The notes below the pieces were generated by a model. That model did not search any database, was not told the origin of the DNA, and worked only from the letters and a program-made list of their open reading frames with translations. Positions 10,267 to 21,928 of a stretch of DNA of 64,000 nt are shown piece by piece. Source of the stretch: Plantago ovata (lineage: Eukaryota > Streptophyta > Magnoliopsida > Lamiales > Plantaginaceae). Made by a program: the position numbers and the translations under genes. The DNA lies in NCBI GenBank assembly GCA_028274465.1, contig CM051457.1:107259982-107323981 (forward strand). Direction: 5' to 3'. Position 1 is the stretch's first letter. The number at the start of each line of letters is the position of its first letter.

Positions 10267-13200
10267 TCAGTCTATGATGATAGTACTGCAGTATTTTCTC
10301 TTCCTCCGCCTTGCATTCCTCAGTATCCGTGCAGTGTTCTTATCCACTTCCTCTAACGAACACGCATCAACACCTAAGTAGAATGGGCCATACTTCAGAT
10401 CAGTATCAATGAACTCCCAGAAAACTTGCAAATACATATCAATATATCAAATTCAAATATGGCAGTTGTTGGAGGATATTTATCAGCATGAAACAAGCCT
10501 CAAGACTAAACAGAGTACTCAATCAGCCTCGTGGCCATTGTATTAGCATGTTGACAGCCATTATATGCATGTTACTAATTTACAATATGCATGTATGTTA
10601 CTAATTTACAATATGCAGTATGTTACTAATTTACAATATGCATGTGCCCAACAGTCCCTTTTCTCTATGAAACTTGGACTTCACCCTGTGCACACATCTG
10701 TCTCATGTATAAAATTTATTTAGAGTGCACGATAGTTCGAACTCTAGATTTGCATAAAGGTGAGTTTACATATGTCAATATTGCAACTATATTCAGGGAG
10801 GCAACAAGTAGACTCATTCATTGCACAGCTGATAGTAGGGTGGGAAAATTCATAGAACAATAAGTATTTTGCATACGTCTATGGTGTCTGTTAACTATGT
10901 TCGGAGAGGCTGAGAAGCATGGCATAAATTTACTACTGGCATAACAAAAGTTGGGGAGGGCAAAAAAATTGCAGAAGCTACCTGGTCCCGTTTCTTTGAT
11001 CAAGCAGGAAAATCCACAGTTAATTTCCTCATCTGATTCAATGCTAATTCTACCTTCGGGCACCTACACAAAAAATCCAGTTTTATTATATACCTTGCAA
11101 ATAAATTTAATTCTTGCACCATCAAACATGTATTGTCTAACCTTTTAGGTTAGCAATCACGTCCAAGATTTTCTTTAGTGCGCTTTTCCAATTACTACTT
11201 ATAGCTAATATAGATTAGCCACAATTACTTGCCACTTACACATGCGGATATGTTGAAATGTTACAACAAGGACATTGAGAGGAGAAGAACCATGGAAATG
11301 ACAACGTACCAGGTGATTAGGTTTCACTTTAATCTGGTTGTTTCTTGTTGAAATAGTTTCGACTTTGGATGCTGCTCCTTGTTTGACTGATGTCCAGCCT
11401 CCCGAATCAACCTTCTGCAGTTCCTTTGTTTGTTTTTTGGCTCTACAAGCAATGGAAAACTTACATTGAATACAGAGGGCAAAAAGAAGAAAGATTTTGA
11501 GAAACAAAAGTCAGACCATCAGTTTGTAGAGAGGTAGCCTATTAGGAAATACAGGCAACTACCACAAGTCACCCAGAAAGCTAAACAACACAAGTCACCC
11601 AGAAAGCTAAACAAGAACAATAGGCTTGTGGTCGGTGGAGGCAAAAAGCTCATCTGGGATACACGAGACGTTACTTCAACTTGCATACTTATGTTTAAAA
11701 TAAGTTATGCTCTGTCGTTTACCACACAATAACATACACCACTTGTAACAAATGCATCATATATTGTGTGTGTGTGTGGGGGGGGGGGGAGGGGTTAGTC
11801 CATGAAGCAAATCTTGTTTAGAATGAGCAGTTTCAGGAAAATTGATCATGTAATAAGCTGTCTACAACATGAAGATAAAAGGAAAAAGGGAAGGCTAGAT
11901 GAGTACTTGTTCGGAAACTGAACTTCCTGAGTGCCAATGCCGCAGCTGGGAGGCTGCAGATGCAGTAAAATACACCGTAACTCACAGAAGCATTATAAAA
12001 ATAACAAAAGTTGTTCGCACGATGCACATTCCTTAATTCCTTTATCTATGCGACAGGGAGTACCTTAGGTCTGAGTGCAGGAGCTGTTTGTTTTTGTTCC
12101 ATAATCTTCATGCTGGAAGTTATGCCCTACAAGTAGTTGAAGAATGTGATCAAACAAAAGCAAGAATATTTGGGAATCTCGGAAAGCAGCATAAGATAAC
12201 AAAATTTCTCAAATTACATCTTCCTGTTATATATTTGCAAGGAAGGGTACCTTGGGTCCACGTGCAGAGGGCTTTTCTTTGATAATCTTCACGCTGCAAG
12301 TCATATCCTACAAGTAGTTAAAGAATATGGTCAAACAGATTCTGGTAAAATGGGAACTCAGAGAAAGCACCAAAAGATAACAATTATTTGCCAGTTACAT
12401 GTTTGTATACCTTAGGTCTGTATACGGAAGGAGTTGGTTGTTTATGTTCGGTAACCTTCATGCTGCAAGTCAAATCCTACAGTAGTTCAAGGATAAGGTC
12501 AAACAGTCCGCTACAATTAGATACAGATAGTTGCGATTTGCAAAGAAATTGATGTGACAGTAGTGTTCTCTTAGGATCTAAGAACTCATCCTCCAAATTT
12601 CTGAATTTTGACTACCTAGTATCTACACACCATCACAAGCACACATACCTGTAGATTTTTGCTAAATTCCTTGCTGAGATTATTTTGTATCTTCATCATT
12701 TGACGGTCAATTTTCTCTGGTAAAGATGAAATCATCAAAAGTATCTCCCGCAGATTATCTTGGTTCGTGTTCTGCTTCAGTTGATCAGACAGATTTTTCA
12801 GGGCCAGGTCAAGGTGACTTTTTAAGTCTTCTTGTCCTTTGTTCTGCTCAATTACATAACACTTGGATTAGACAACAAATGGTTGGCTACAGTGACCAGA
12901 CATACAATGAGTAACGGCATCAGAGGACTTGTCATGCTGGATAAATAACTATTACCAATAACTGCAGTGAACCATCATGAACAATCAGCTTCTGCCGCAC
13001 ACCGTCCACTATACAGAATCAGAAAGAACTAATCAGGTGCTAGGATATCTGAAGTTAAATTTATCAATTATCTCACACTTAATATTTTATTAGTAACACT
13101 GGAAATAAATAATAGTCCTGCAATATTAACACTCAAATCCATTATATAAAATCCCTTTTAGGAAATTTGAAATGGCTTTAGGGACTGGTCAGAAGCACAG

Positions 13201-14576
13201 GTGAGATTCATCACATCCATAATCAAACAAGTCCCAAGAGCTGCTTTCTCAAAATGTATTCACTTCAAGTTACATGATCTATATTGTTATTAAAAAGTAC
13301 TCACCCTCTAATGCTACTTCTTTCGTTCCCTTGTTTACTTGCATGACGTCACTCTGAACAGAGTCCATTATCATTCCAAGCCTGCTTAATGAGTTTTCAA
13401 CCATTCCAATCCTGCTTAATGAATTTTCAACCATTCCAATTCTGTATTCAAGTTCTTCATTGGTTTGACCTGCTTGTTCAATTCACAATGCTCAGTGACC
13501 AACAATGCTAGTATAACAGAGAAACAGCAAGTGCAATTCTTACATTTACGATCTGGATCAGACCATTTACGCATCAAGTTGCCAGAAGTTCTAGATACCA
13601 CCAGATTTTCTTCTCGTGTGTAGCTGGTAGGAGGTGGCAAGGCAGATGCCCTCTTCACTGAATTCTCTCTGTCTTGAGTTCCAAACTTCTGCATTGTGTT
13701 TGTGCAGAAGAACACATTTTAACAGGATTTGAAGTGAACTGGAGTAACAGAACATAACAGCTGAACAAAGCACAGTTCAGCTTCTAATGATGAGCCAGAA
13801 GTTCTATTTTGCAACTCTATTCATGCCAAAAAACGAAAACCATTAATACATGTTTATTTAAACACCAAAACAATTTTTCCTTAAGAATCATACCAGACGG
13901 TAGACAGTAGATCTACCTTCAATCGAGAAAGCACGTGCATATGCAACAACATTGCACTTGTAACAGGTAAACTCACAAAACATAGATTGAAACTGTAATT
14001 TAATCAGCCGAAAGCTGCTAGATAACATTCATCTACTTGTAAAAGTGACAGCAAAAGGAATCAAACAGCATAAGCTTCAACATCCTCGATCTAACAACCA
14101 ACCTCTCAATCGAAAATACAGTTCACTAAGCAATTCACAATCACGTTAAAAAAAAAATCAGTAAATACAACATGGAAACTAAATTATTCACAACTACCTC
14201 ATTAGTTAGGGTTTCCTCCTGTGAATTCTGCGAAAACTGAGAGAAGAGACCAAGCTGAGACGAAATCCCCTGGGAGAATGACTGCTGCGACATTTGCGGC
14301 TGCTGTGATCTTATCTGTGAAGCAGACGGTTGGCTTCTGCCATAGATCGAAGAAGAATCCAGTCCAGCAGCAACTTTGTCCGATCTTCTTCTCGATTCAT
14401 CAAACACAAAATGAGAATTGAGAAACCTAAGCTTATTATTATTATTACTGAAATTGAAAGCTAATACAATACTTAAATAACAATAATGGAATATATCGAG
14501 AATTATACCTAGACTGAGGAGGAGGAAGGACAGAGATAGAACTGAGATCGCAAGCTTTGTTGATCTTAAGCTTCAT
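10267..14576 (-). CDS. PRD3: PRD3/PAIR1-type meiotic recombination initiation factor
   Basis: This is a plant-specific nuclear protein needed with SPO11 to form the meiotic double-strand breaks that start recombination (known for Arabidopsis PRD3 and rice PAIR1). Thirteen coding exons keep one frame: 14576-14509, 14390-14198, 13688-13544, 13469-13305, 13008-12956, 12843-12649, 12455-12411, 12286-12251, 12105-12064, 11953-11907, 11442-11310, 11063-10982 and 10352-10267. They total 1290 nt, or 429 codons plus stop, close to the Arabidopsis protein. Family marks are an N-terminus beginning MKLKINKACDLSSISVLPPP, a Gln/Ser-rich stretch, a central segment with NEELEYRIGMVENSLSR and SDVMQVNKGTKEV, and near the C-terminus ESDEEINCGFSCLIKE and RILRNARRRKRKY. 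Oddities are the triplicated small exon (exons 7-9) and a duplicated 10-residue block. The acceptors of exons 7-9 were chosen to keep the frame and need RNA support. Confidence 0.92.
10562..10642. repeat. Short tandem repeat in PRD3 intron 12
   Basis: Three near-identical copies of a roughly 25-bp unit containing 'gttactaatttacaatatgc'. Only a few bases at the unit junctions differ. The repeat lies within the long last intron (10981-10353) of the PRD3-like gene. Confidence 0.85.
11563..11614. repeat. Perfect 26-bp tandem duplication in PRD3 intron 10
   Basis: Two exact head-to-tail copies (11563-11588 and 11589-11614) beginning 'cacaagtcaccc'. It is intronic with no coding effect. Confidence 0.9.
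11765..11795. repeat. (GT)n followed by a G run
   Basis: A simple-sequence tract within PRD3 intron 10. Its length is likely to be polymorphic or imprecisely sequenced. Confidence 0.9.
12062..12530 (-). repeat. Tandem triplication of a small exon with its flanking intron (PRD3 exons 7-9)
   Basis: On the minus strand, three units of roughly 150-200 bp each carry the same order of parts: 'tacttgtagg', a short spacer, 'acttgcag' (or a variant), a 7-nt 'catgaag' type box, a 36-45-nt exon ending in (C)CTAAG or CCCAAG, and a GTA donor. The exons (45, 36 and 42 nt) are all multiples of three and phase 0, so each adds 12-15 residues rich in Lys, Pro and Gln. Copies can be gained, lost or skipped without shifting the frame. 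Confidence 0.8.
13381..13440 (-). repeat. 30-bp coding tandem duplication in PRD3 exon 4
   Basis: 13381-13410 and 13411-13440 differ at a single base. In the protein this doubles the block IGMVENSLSR (about residues 146-165), giving three GM-containing turns where the Arabidopsis protein, as I recall it, has two. The length is a multiple of three and the frame is kept. Confidence 0.9.
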
Positions 14577-16099
14577 TTCATTTGCCTATTTGAATTTCAC
14601 TTTCACTTTCACTCTCTCTCTCTCTAACTCGAAGAATTTTGATTTTCTGGTTTCGTTTGGAAATGGAGCGAAACAGATCCGATTTAAGGGTTTTATATGC
14701 TGGTAAGGTTTGAAATGGGCCTGCATTCTTTCTTCAGACTTCACACCGGAACTAGGCTCCGCTAGAGCCTAGTTTCTTAATTTTGCCAGGCATGGTCTAC
14801 TTGCTAAGATGGGCCCTAATTGGGCCTAAATATCTGTACTAAATTTTAGAAATTGCAAACCAATCTCGACTAAGTCTCGTTTAACTTTAAAAATGCAGTT
14901 CATTTTTCATTTACTTAGTTAAATTTATATTTTGAATAAGTTGAGTTTTGTTCAATTCAAATAAGTACATGTCAGTTCAAAGTTCTGATTCGTTCAGAGT
15001 TTTCGAGTTGAATAAAATAAAAGCTTAATGCTATAAGGAAAAATCGGAATGATACCCTAACTAAACCATTTATCGTTTTTTAACCCTGACAAGGAATGAA
15101 CAAGTGTATTATTTGTAGTTCAATCAGTTTTGGTCAAACATTTGTAGTCCTTTGTAGATAGTCTAGTCAAAACCATCCAGATGCAGAATCTAGCTCTTGG
15201 GGTAGCTTTATTGTTTAGATCAAAATCTTTCCATCATTCTAATATTGTCCCAAAATATACAATGCTTAATCAATGAATAGGCCTTCTTCTATCTTTTTTT
15301 ATTTCCAAACCCCCCACCCCACCCCCCACCCCCACCTTTCAAAATTGAACATAACAACCCTACATTTAACCAACTTTTCTAACAAGATAGAAGCTTGTAC
15401 ATGTGCCACCATTTGGGTAGTAGGCTGATCTTTTAAATAGTACTCATGTAACGATTTTACATGTAGCTTTATGCATACTTTTTCGTATATCCCAAAGAAA
15501 CTTTATAACAGACAATTTGTTACATCTGGGCAAAGTGAATCACTCTCATTCCTCCCTCAGCTCTGAACCTGCAAATGGAGTCCCATGTTTCCTACTATAT
15601 CTTGCTTCCCTAGTCTACCAAAAGTTCATGCAAACAATCTCCAGTTCTTTCATCACCTTCTAAAAACCTAGCACCAATAATTTTGAACTGAACACAAAAC
15701 ACTCTGAATTACCTGCAACCTACGCCCATAACTCATTAATTTAGATGTCTAGTGAGTAATTTTCCCAATCATTTTCTTTGGAAGGGGCCGGTATTGGGTA
15801 ATGGATAATATTTTAACTGTAAGAGGAATGGTTAAGCATTTAAAAGGCAGTTGCCCTTCTTGTAGATGGCTTAGAGTTAGAATCCCATTCTCCACTTTCT
15901 ATCTCACACCTGCAAAATACACCTCATTTTCCCTTATTTGCAATCAACCCTGAAGGCTTACCGAATACCTCAAATGCCGTAAAGTGTGGCGCTCTAATTC
16001 GCGATCAACCCTGAAGGCTCGTTTTTCGCCCCAGGGCGCTCTCTCTCTCTATATATTCATCTGATTAATATTATAAATGTATACAGTGAAAATGTATGA
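14577..16099. other. Upstream region of the PRD3-like gene and intergenic spacer
   Basis: 14577-14700 probably holds the 5' UTR and promoter of the minus-strand gene; a CT/GA-rich tract at 14597-14625 is typical of plant 5' UTRs. No other gene was seen. A C-rich tract lies at 15308-15338 and a short (CT)n at about 16040-16050. Confidence 0.5.
15308..15338. repeat. C-rich simple repeat (CCCCA-type)
   Basis: A run of C interrupted by single A residues. It is low complexity and no function can be inferred. Confidence 0.9.
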
Positions 16100-16169
16100 G
16101 CCCGTCTAGCTTAGTTGGTGGAGCGCAAGGCTCTTAACCTGCTTGTGGGTTCGAGCCCCACGGTGGGCG
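16100..16169 (+). tRNA. tRNA-Lys (anticodon CTT), probably defective
   Basis: The sequence opens GCCCGTC and closes GGTGGGC plus discriminator G, giving a full 7-bp acceptor stem with wobble pairs. It has a D-arm like 'agcttagttggtggagc', the anticodon loop CTCTTAA (anticodon CTT) and an intact T-arm with 'ggttcgagcccc'. Ordinary plant tRNA-Lys(CTT) is 73 nt. This copy is 70 nt because 3 nt are missing after the anticodon loop, which breaks the two outer pairs of the anticodon stem and shortens the variable loop. A T run follows directly, as at Pol III terminators. I read it as a recently decayed tRNA gene; function is doubtful. Confidence 0.8.
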
Positions 16170-16171
16170 TT

Positions 16172-16187
16172 AATTTTTTTTTTTTTT
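16172..16187 (+). terminator. Poly(T) Pol III terminator after the tRNA
   Basis: A long T run begins three bases after the discriminator base of the tRNA-Lys-like gene. This is the standard RNA polymerase III stop signal. Confidence 0.7.
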
Positions 16188-16189
16188 TG

Positions 16190-17200
16190 GACAAAATTGT
16201 TTACTTTATTCCAAAAAATCCCTTCAGTACATCATGTCGATCCTCAGATTCAGACATTCCCAGTGGAACTCTATTCGACTACATAAACTGCTACTTACAA
16301 ATTAATCTAATCTGTACACATATGCCAGCAGTTTTTCATCTCCTATACAACGTTTCTTGACTACACTCTTTATGTCATCAACTACATGCATGTTGAAAGG
16401 TGTTTGCACAAATAGCTTCATATTGCGGACCCTCCATAATGCATAGATAGCCTATGTAAAGCACATTTTCAACAATCTGGCCTTATTTGATTTCCCTTTT
16501 GCTGTACACAAGATCCAGTTCAATTCCTCTTCAAAGTTTCTGGGTACATGTGTAACTTTCATCCAAGACAGCAGTCTTGTCCACACTGCCCGCATAGCAC
16601 TACAGCAGAAAAACAGATGCAACAAAATTAACGGTGAGCGTTAATTTTAATTTTGTAGATAAGCTTTCAAAAGGTCAACCAAGACTTGTTTCCAGATTCC
16701 GACTCTTTTACAAGGTTTTTGGACTATCTGAATCCTAGCAAAAAAGTACAGTATACTCATTATCTTTGATCCGTAGCTAATTTATATTGCCCAACACTTT
16801 TTTGTTTGTAAAAGTGGGTTATATTGCCCAACACTTCAAAACGTACACTTTTTTGCTTCAAACACCGATCTAGAATGCCATGGTTAGCTAAAACTATCTC
16901 ATCCCGGCATGACTTTTATGTGCATAATAAATCCGCATTTCCAGTTTCTTAGTGACAAGTGTTTTGTACTATGATAGATAGAAATAAACATGCAAGTCAA
17001 TTACTACAATTTACAAGTGTACCTTTACTTCTAATTAAGATTGCATTTGTTAGAGAAGATCTTAACACTTGGATATGAATATATGATAAAGAACTCATAA
17101 AAAATGTTGGACGTACCTTCTGCAGTATTCCTTGTAAATAACGTCAAACTTAAAAGTTAAAAACGAAAAATAACGTATAGCTAAAGAAAATAAAAATTGT
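16190..17200. other. Intergenic spacer
   Basis: No gene, RNA or complete transposon was recognised. Confidence 0.5.
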
Positions 17201-17700
17201 GAGTGGACGCGCGTGGTGCCAAAATTATTTGATGAAAGACTAATTAGTTATGCATCTATATATTTATCTTTGGATTCTCTTTATCTTTTATTATCCAGTC
17301 AGTATTTTAATTATTATTATTTACATTAATTAACTATTCCAGTCAGTTTGTATAGGAAAACTATTCTTTAGAATATTCTCCTAGTCGGGCTTAGCCCATC
17401 AGTTAGTCAGTCCGGTCCGTAGTTTTACTTGCTTAACAAGTTTGCTACTCCTTTAATACCATGTAACTTCCATTATATTAATACAAGTTGATTAGAGTCG
17501 AAGTCAGTTCTCTTTCTAGAACTCAATTGTACCTGCGGTAGGGCGAATAACCGATATTCGACTGAGGGAGAGCCGAGAAGGTAGCGCACGCCTAAGGGGC
17601 GGCCGCCCAGTGGGTGGTGTGTCGATCCTGGCGCCGACGAGGTGTTAGGAGGTCTTGATCTCAATCCACGACAGGTTTATCTTAATCTTAGTGGTTAATT
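17200..17700 (+). mobile_element. LTR remnant of Ty3/gypsy type
   Basis: A block with 'gaatattct' and 'gggcttagccc' is followed by a GC-rich leader-like stretch. The same order of phrases occurs upstream of the gypsy gag at about 26660-26800. No gag or pol follows, so this is at best a solo or partial LTR with uncertain limits. Confidence 0.35.
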
Positions 17701-17879
17701 CGTGATTTTCTATCAGTTTGTCTTTAGTTCTTGCCGTCAATATGAGTTGGTTTATATGAATATTCTAGATAATTAGTAATTCCTGATGCTAGTTAGTTTA
17801 GGTATTCATCATTATTGTAATACTTTGTTGTCTAATAAAATCCAAAAATTTTCAATTGCTCTAAATTATCCATATCTGG

Positions 17880-17985
17880 TACCTTAAGATGTTGAAACGT
17901 CCAGTGAATTTGACATTGGAGGTATGTTATTTTCGCTTTCACTCGGATAAAAAACTCATCAAATTGTGTTGGACGTTTCAATTGC
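17880..17985. mobile_element. Copia LTR/primer-site remnant in two inverted copies
   Basis: The phrase 'gttgaaacgtcca' plus 'aatttgacattgga' (17892-17925) matches the LTR-to-primer-site junction of the copia element at about 51618-51650. A second copy runs in the opposite direction at about 17960-17985 ('ttggacgtttcaattg'). These are small remnants of related elements. Confidence 0.45.
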
Positions 17986-18689
17986 TCACAATGGCTTGGT
18001 TCTTAATTAGATGAACATGTAAATGTGGCATCTCCATTATACTATAACAATATCCGATTGTGCTCTTTCTTTTATCTAGATCTTTAACCCAATCATTATC
18101 TGAATAACCAACAAGTCTAACTTAGTGACTTGAAGAATAAAAAATGTCATCTAACTTTCTGAACTTTAAGATATATATGTGTTGATAAAAAAACTCAAAT
18201 AGGATTTCTAACAAACAGTCTAATCACAAAAGTAGTATTTCCATGTGAGAGCAGCAGTGAAGGGATTTGGCAAATCAGAAATGTACAAGTATTTGAGGGT
18301 AAGGAAATGCCGGTACAGAAGATTTGTAAGAGTTTGCATTAGGTTTGTCAATAGTGTTCTGTGTAAGTTTGAAATTTATATTAGGAAAGAAATCCAATAG
18401 GTTTGTGAAGAGTGTTCAAACTTCAAAGTAGATTAGTAGCCATCTACGTACACTGTGTCTTTGTTTGTTTTGATTGAAATGGTATTGCACTCACGTATGC
18501 CTCTATGAAGATTTTGTGTTAGTGTCTTGTAACGTACAGGTGCACAAGTTAGAACATAGAAGTAACACAAGCAGAGTTTTGGCATGATTAAATGTTCAAA
18601 ACTTCAACATTTGACAATTGACGAGCAAGTAGTTTTTTCTTGGTTCTTTTTCTCCTCTAGATCGAAGAGATATAGTCAGTACTGGAAGC
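17986..18689. other. Intergenic spacer
   Basis: Nothing recognised. Confidence 0.5.
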
Positions 18690-19066
18690 ATCTGTCTCAT
18701 TTAGCAGCTATGAACTACCAGCTTGTACCGTGGGGGCTGGGGAGTACGTATACAGTCACGGGTTAAAATCCCGAAATCCAAATGAAGTGGGTACTAGACT
18801 AAGACTGCCTTGATTGTGACTCGATTGATGTTAAATGAGTGTTTATGGATTGTAGTTTGTAGTAAGGCTAGCTTCACACAAGTCATAGTCATAGACTAGA
18901 GCTTGTTGTGTTCCTTAGCTTAGAAAGTAGTACTGATTGTATGGATTTAAGTCGACTAGACTTGTGCTTCACTTGGGGTATGCCCCTTGTATTATGTTTG
19001 AATCTCTTATTGGTTTCTATCAAATTTAATTTCCGTGCAAAAAAAAAAAAAAAAAAAAAAAAAAAG
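18690..19066 (+). mobile_element. Poly(A)-ended retroposon, possibly a SINE
   Basis: A 27-base A run (19039-19065) ends a roughly 350-bp unit. Near its start, around 18759-18772, the motif 'cgggttaaaatcccg' forms a short T-arm-like palindrome resembling a Pol III B box. That favours a tRNA-derived SINE. The alternative is a 5'-truncated L1 tail. I found no clear target duplication and the start is uncertain. Confidence 0.45.
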
Positions 19067-19164
19067 AAAAACTGTCTTACAAGTTACAAAGTATTTAAAG
19101 GTGATAAAATAAGTCATGACTTAACTACCAAAAAAATATAAAGATAGAACAAAATCTCAAATAG

Positions 19165-20044
19165 GCCGTTTGATTCACTAGGAAAAAGAAAATGTTTCCC
19201 TAAAAATTTGTCACATTGGCTTGATTGGTTTGTTAGGAAATGTAAAGAGAAAATGTTCAATTCTGACCTGACCACCATTTCCTACCATCAAACCGGAAAT
19301 CTAGTTTCTCCCAATTTGTACTTCACAAACCCTAACATTTTCTACTTCAATTTCCCGGGGGTGGGGGGTTTGAAAAAGGAAATGTTTCCTTCTTTTATGT
19401 CTTCCGAAACTGCCCTTAAAAACTCAATTGAAACAAGACTTTTATCCTCGTTCAATCTATTAATTACCTCCCCAATCTTATTCTTCCTCATCTATCATCT
19501 TTCACGACTAAAGAAACCCACCTCTAGAAAAATTTCTCATGTATCTTCTTCTTCCGCATCTTATCCGATCCATGGATTTTGAACTGATCTGACCCGAGCT
19601 GGACCGAGTCCGGACCAAAACAAATTATAACTCATTGAGTCCGATCAGATCCGAGCCCATACCAGATCGGATTGGTCCGAATACACATGGATCCGACAAA
19701 AGAAAAGTATATTTTTGTGGCGATTTTTAAATTATGTTCGAATCGGACCTGAATTGGTCTAACATTGATTCGATACGTACGGGTCCGGACCGATGGTGGA
19801 CCGGTCCGATCAATTGCCAGGCTTACTCAACTGTCTTCTTCCTTCTTCCACGATCAATCACAAACCCACCTCCGCCTCCAGATTCCAGTCCTCATCCATC
19901 TCTTCAACGACCCAATCCATCATCTCAGCCATAGTCACAACTCATAAACATGGGTATTGATTTGATGATGCAGTTGTAGTGGGTAGGGTTTAACGACATA
20001 ATTTCCTGGAGGAGGAGGGATTCTGGAAATTAATCCGAACGAGG

Positions 20045-20093
<49 letters not shown>

Positions 20094-20514
20094 GATTATC
20101 GAAAATTGAGTACTCTACTTGTTCAATGGATCTGTTTCTTGCCGTTGAATTGCATTAAAGTTACCAAATGGTGGAAACATGTACAAGTGTAACAATCAAC
20201 ACATGTGGATGTCAAAAGTATGACTGTATGAGGCAGATTTGAGATACTTCACTATTTAGTTAGATGACAAAAGTATGAAATTGAGAGGGTAGGAGGATGA
20301 AGAGAGAGCTTTAATTACTTGTGAATTGCAGCAAAAGGAAGAAGAAGAAGAATTTGAAGAAGAAAGGAGTATAACATGAACTGTAATTTTGAAAAATAAA
20401 GTTTCAATTTCAAATTTTAATGTAGAGACTTTTCCTACTTTAATTTCCTAATTTTTGGTTAAAGATTTTTTAGGAAAAGTCAGTTTTACATTTTCTACTT
20501 CAAACCAAACGGGC
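19165..20514. mobile_element. hAT-like non-autonomous DNA transposon, 1.35 kb
   Basis: The left end is GCCGTTTGATTC and the right end reads CCAAACGGGC, so the termini are imperfect inverted repeats. The flanks TCAAATAG (19157-19164) and TCAAAGAG (20515-20522) form an 8-bp target duplication with one mismatch, the size made by hAT transposases. The interior has 'ggaccgag/tccggacc' type repeats (19595-19815) and a (GA)n tract (20049-20090), but no recognisable transposase. The 124-codon open frame at 19208-19582 has no family I recognise. Confidence 0.6.
20049..20090. repeat. (GA)n microsatellite
   Basis: About 21 GA units inside the hAT-like element. Confidence 0.95.
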
Positions 20515-20559
20515 TCAAAGAGTTTTAACTTGAGAGAGACCAAAACGATGCAAACACAA

Positions 20560-21220
20560 ATTACGAGTCGATGGCCTCCCTAGTTGGTCATGTCAAGCTT
20601 ACGGGTTGGCCCATCCCGGCGAGCTCTCTAAGTTGGCCCACAGACTGGAGTGTTCATCAATCAACAATCACCACCCCTTAAAACGAACCTTGACCTCAAG
20701 GTTTGGCACCGTCTTCACTGCGTCATGTTCACTTGGCGCATGACCACTTCCATGAATCCTTGATATTTGAGAAGCACACCATGCACCCCCGGCTTCACAG
20801 TTCCTCGACAAGTGGCACCTCTTGCACAAGTGTAAGCTTCATGACACAGCTTGATATTCACCACCAAGGTACCAAAAACTGGCATTTGATGACCGATAGA
20901 CCTTAACCATCTTGACCACCTCCTTGTCAGTACCAACAATAGGTAACTATTGTACTGCTTTCAACTTCAAACACAGTAAATCAAAAAGGAAAGTGTTTCA
21001 ATGAAGCTCCATGATGATAGAATTAAATGAGGAACTACTGTTAACTTCATATTTCTTTTTCAGATTTCCTACTCAATCTAGGAATCAGTGTCACATGATT
21101 CGTGATACGTCTCGGAGCTATATGCGTTTCGCCACCTTTGACGAATCTGATTCTTTAAGAAACGATCCTCAAGAATCGCAGAGTATTGATTCCCAAATTT
21201 TGGGAACGTGATTCGTTACT
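20560..21220 (-). mobile_element. Decayed retroelement remnant
   Basis: On the minus strand, 20640-20710 reads like the worn end of a gypsy pol ('NLEVKVRF'-type peptide followed by stops). The neighbouring open stretch 20715-20939 is not recognisable. No complete domain survives. Confidence 0.3.
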
Positions 21221-21928
21221 AATCGATATGTATTAGGAATCATGACTCATATGTTGGTAGAAAAAGTAGGAATAAATAGATATATAAATATAAATAAAAA
21301 AACAAAATGGGAACGGATCTTCTATCCCACTTATGTGTGTCCCATTTCATGTTCCACTTTTATTTAACTACAATGATATTTTATTTAACTATATATACAT
21401 GAATTAAATTATGGTAATAGTATTTATCAACTAAAACATAACATGAGGTTGGGAGGCATGAATATTCAATAAGTCTCTCTCTCCCTCTCTTATTTTTCTA
21501 TATTCTTCTCCCCCTCTTTATATTCAAGTTCTCTCAAAAAATAAGGATCGGAAATTCGGAAATTCAGATTTTACATCCAGTCTACTTGTAATCGACAATT
21601 CCCTTGTATGAGTAAACTTCCTGCACAAGACAAACAATCACAACTGTGGAATTGTTATTGTGTTATAATAGGTAAATATAAAAGCGGCTAAGAGACTTTT
21701 TTTTTTCTTTCAAAATATAGGTGTTGAATTAACACATAGGTCAACACTTATGTCAACTCCCTAAAAACAGTTGCACAGATCCAATTATGAATATGAAAGT
21801 CCCTTTAAATAGTGGAGATATATGAAAATATAATAACGAAATATACTAACCGATAAAGATAGAAAATAATATTTATGATCTTTTGCCTAATAAGAGATAT
21901 GCTAATAAAAATTAAGAGATAATTACTA

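Noticed and set aside
10560-11615. Direct repeats considered as a CRISPR array
   Set aside because: Units are adjacent without unique spacers, inside introns of a plant gene.
19208-19582. 124-codon open frame in the hAT-like element
   Set aside because: No recognisable domain, it begins at the edge of the inverted repeat, and composition matches non-coding neighbours.
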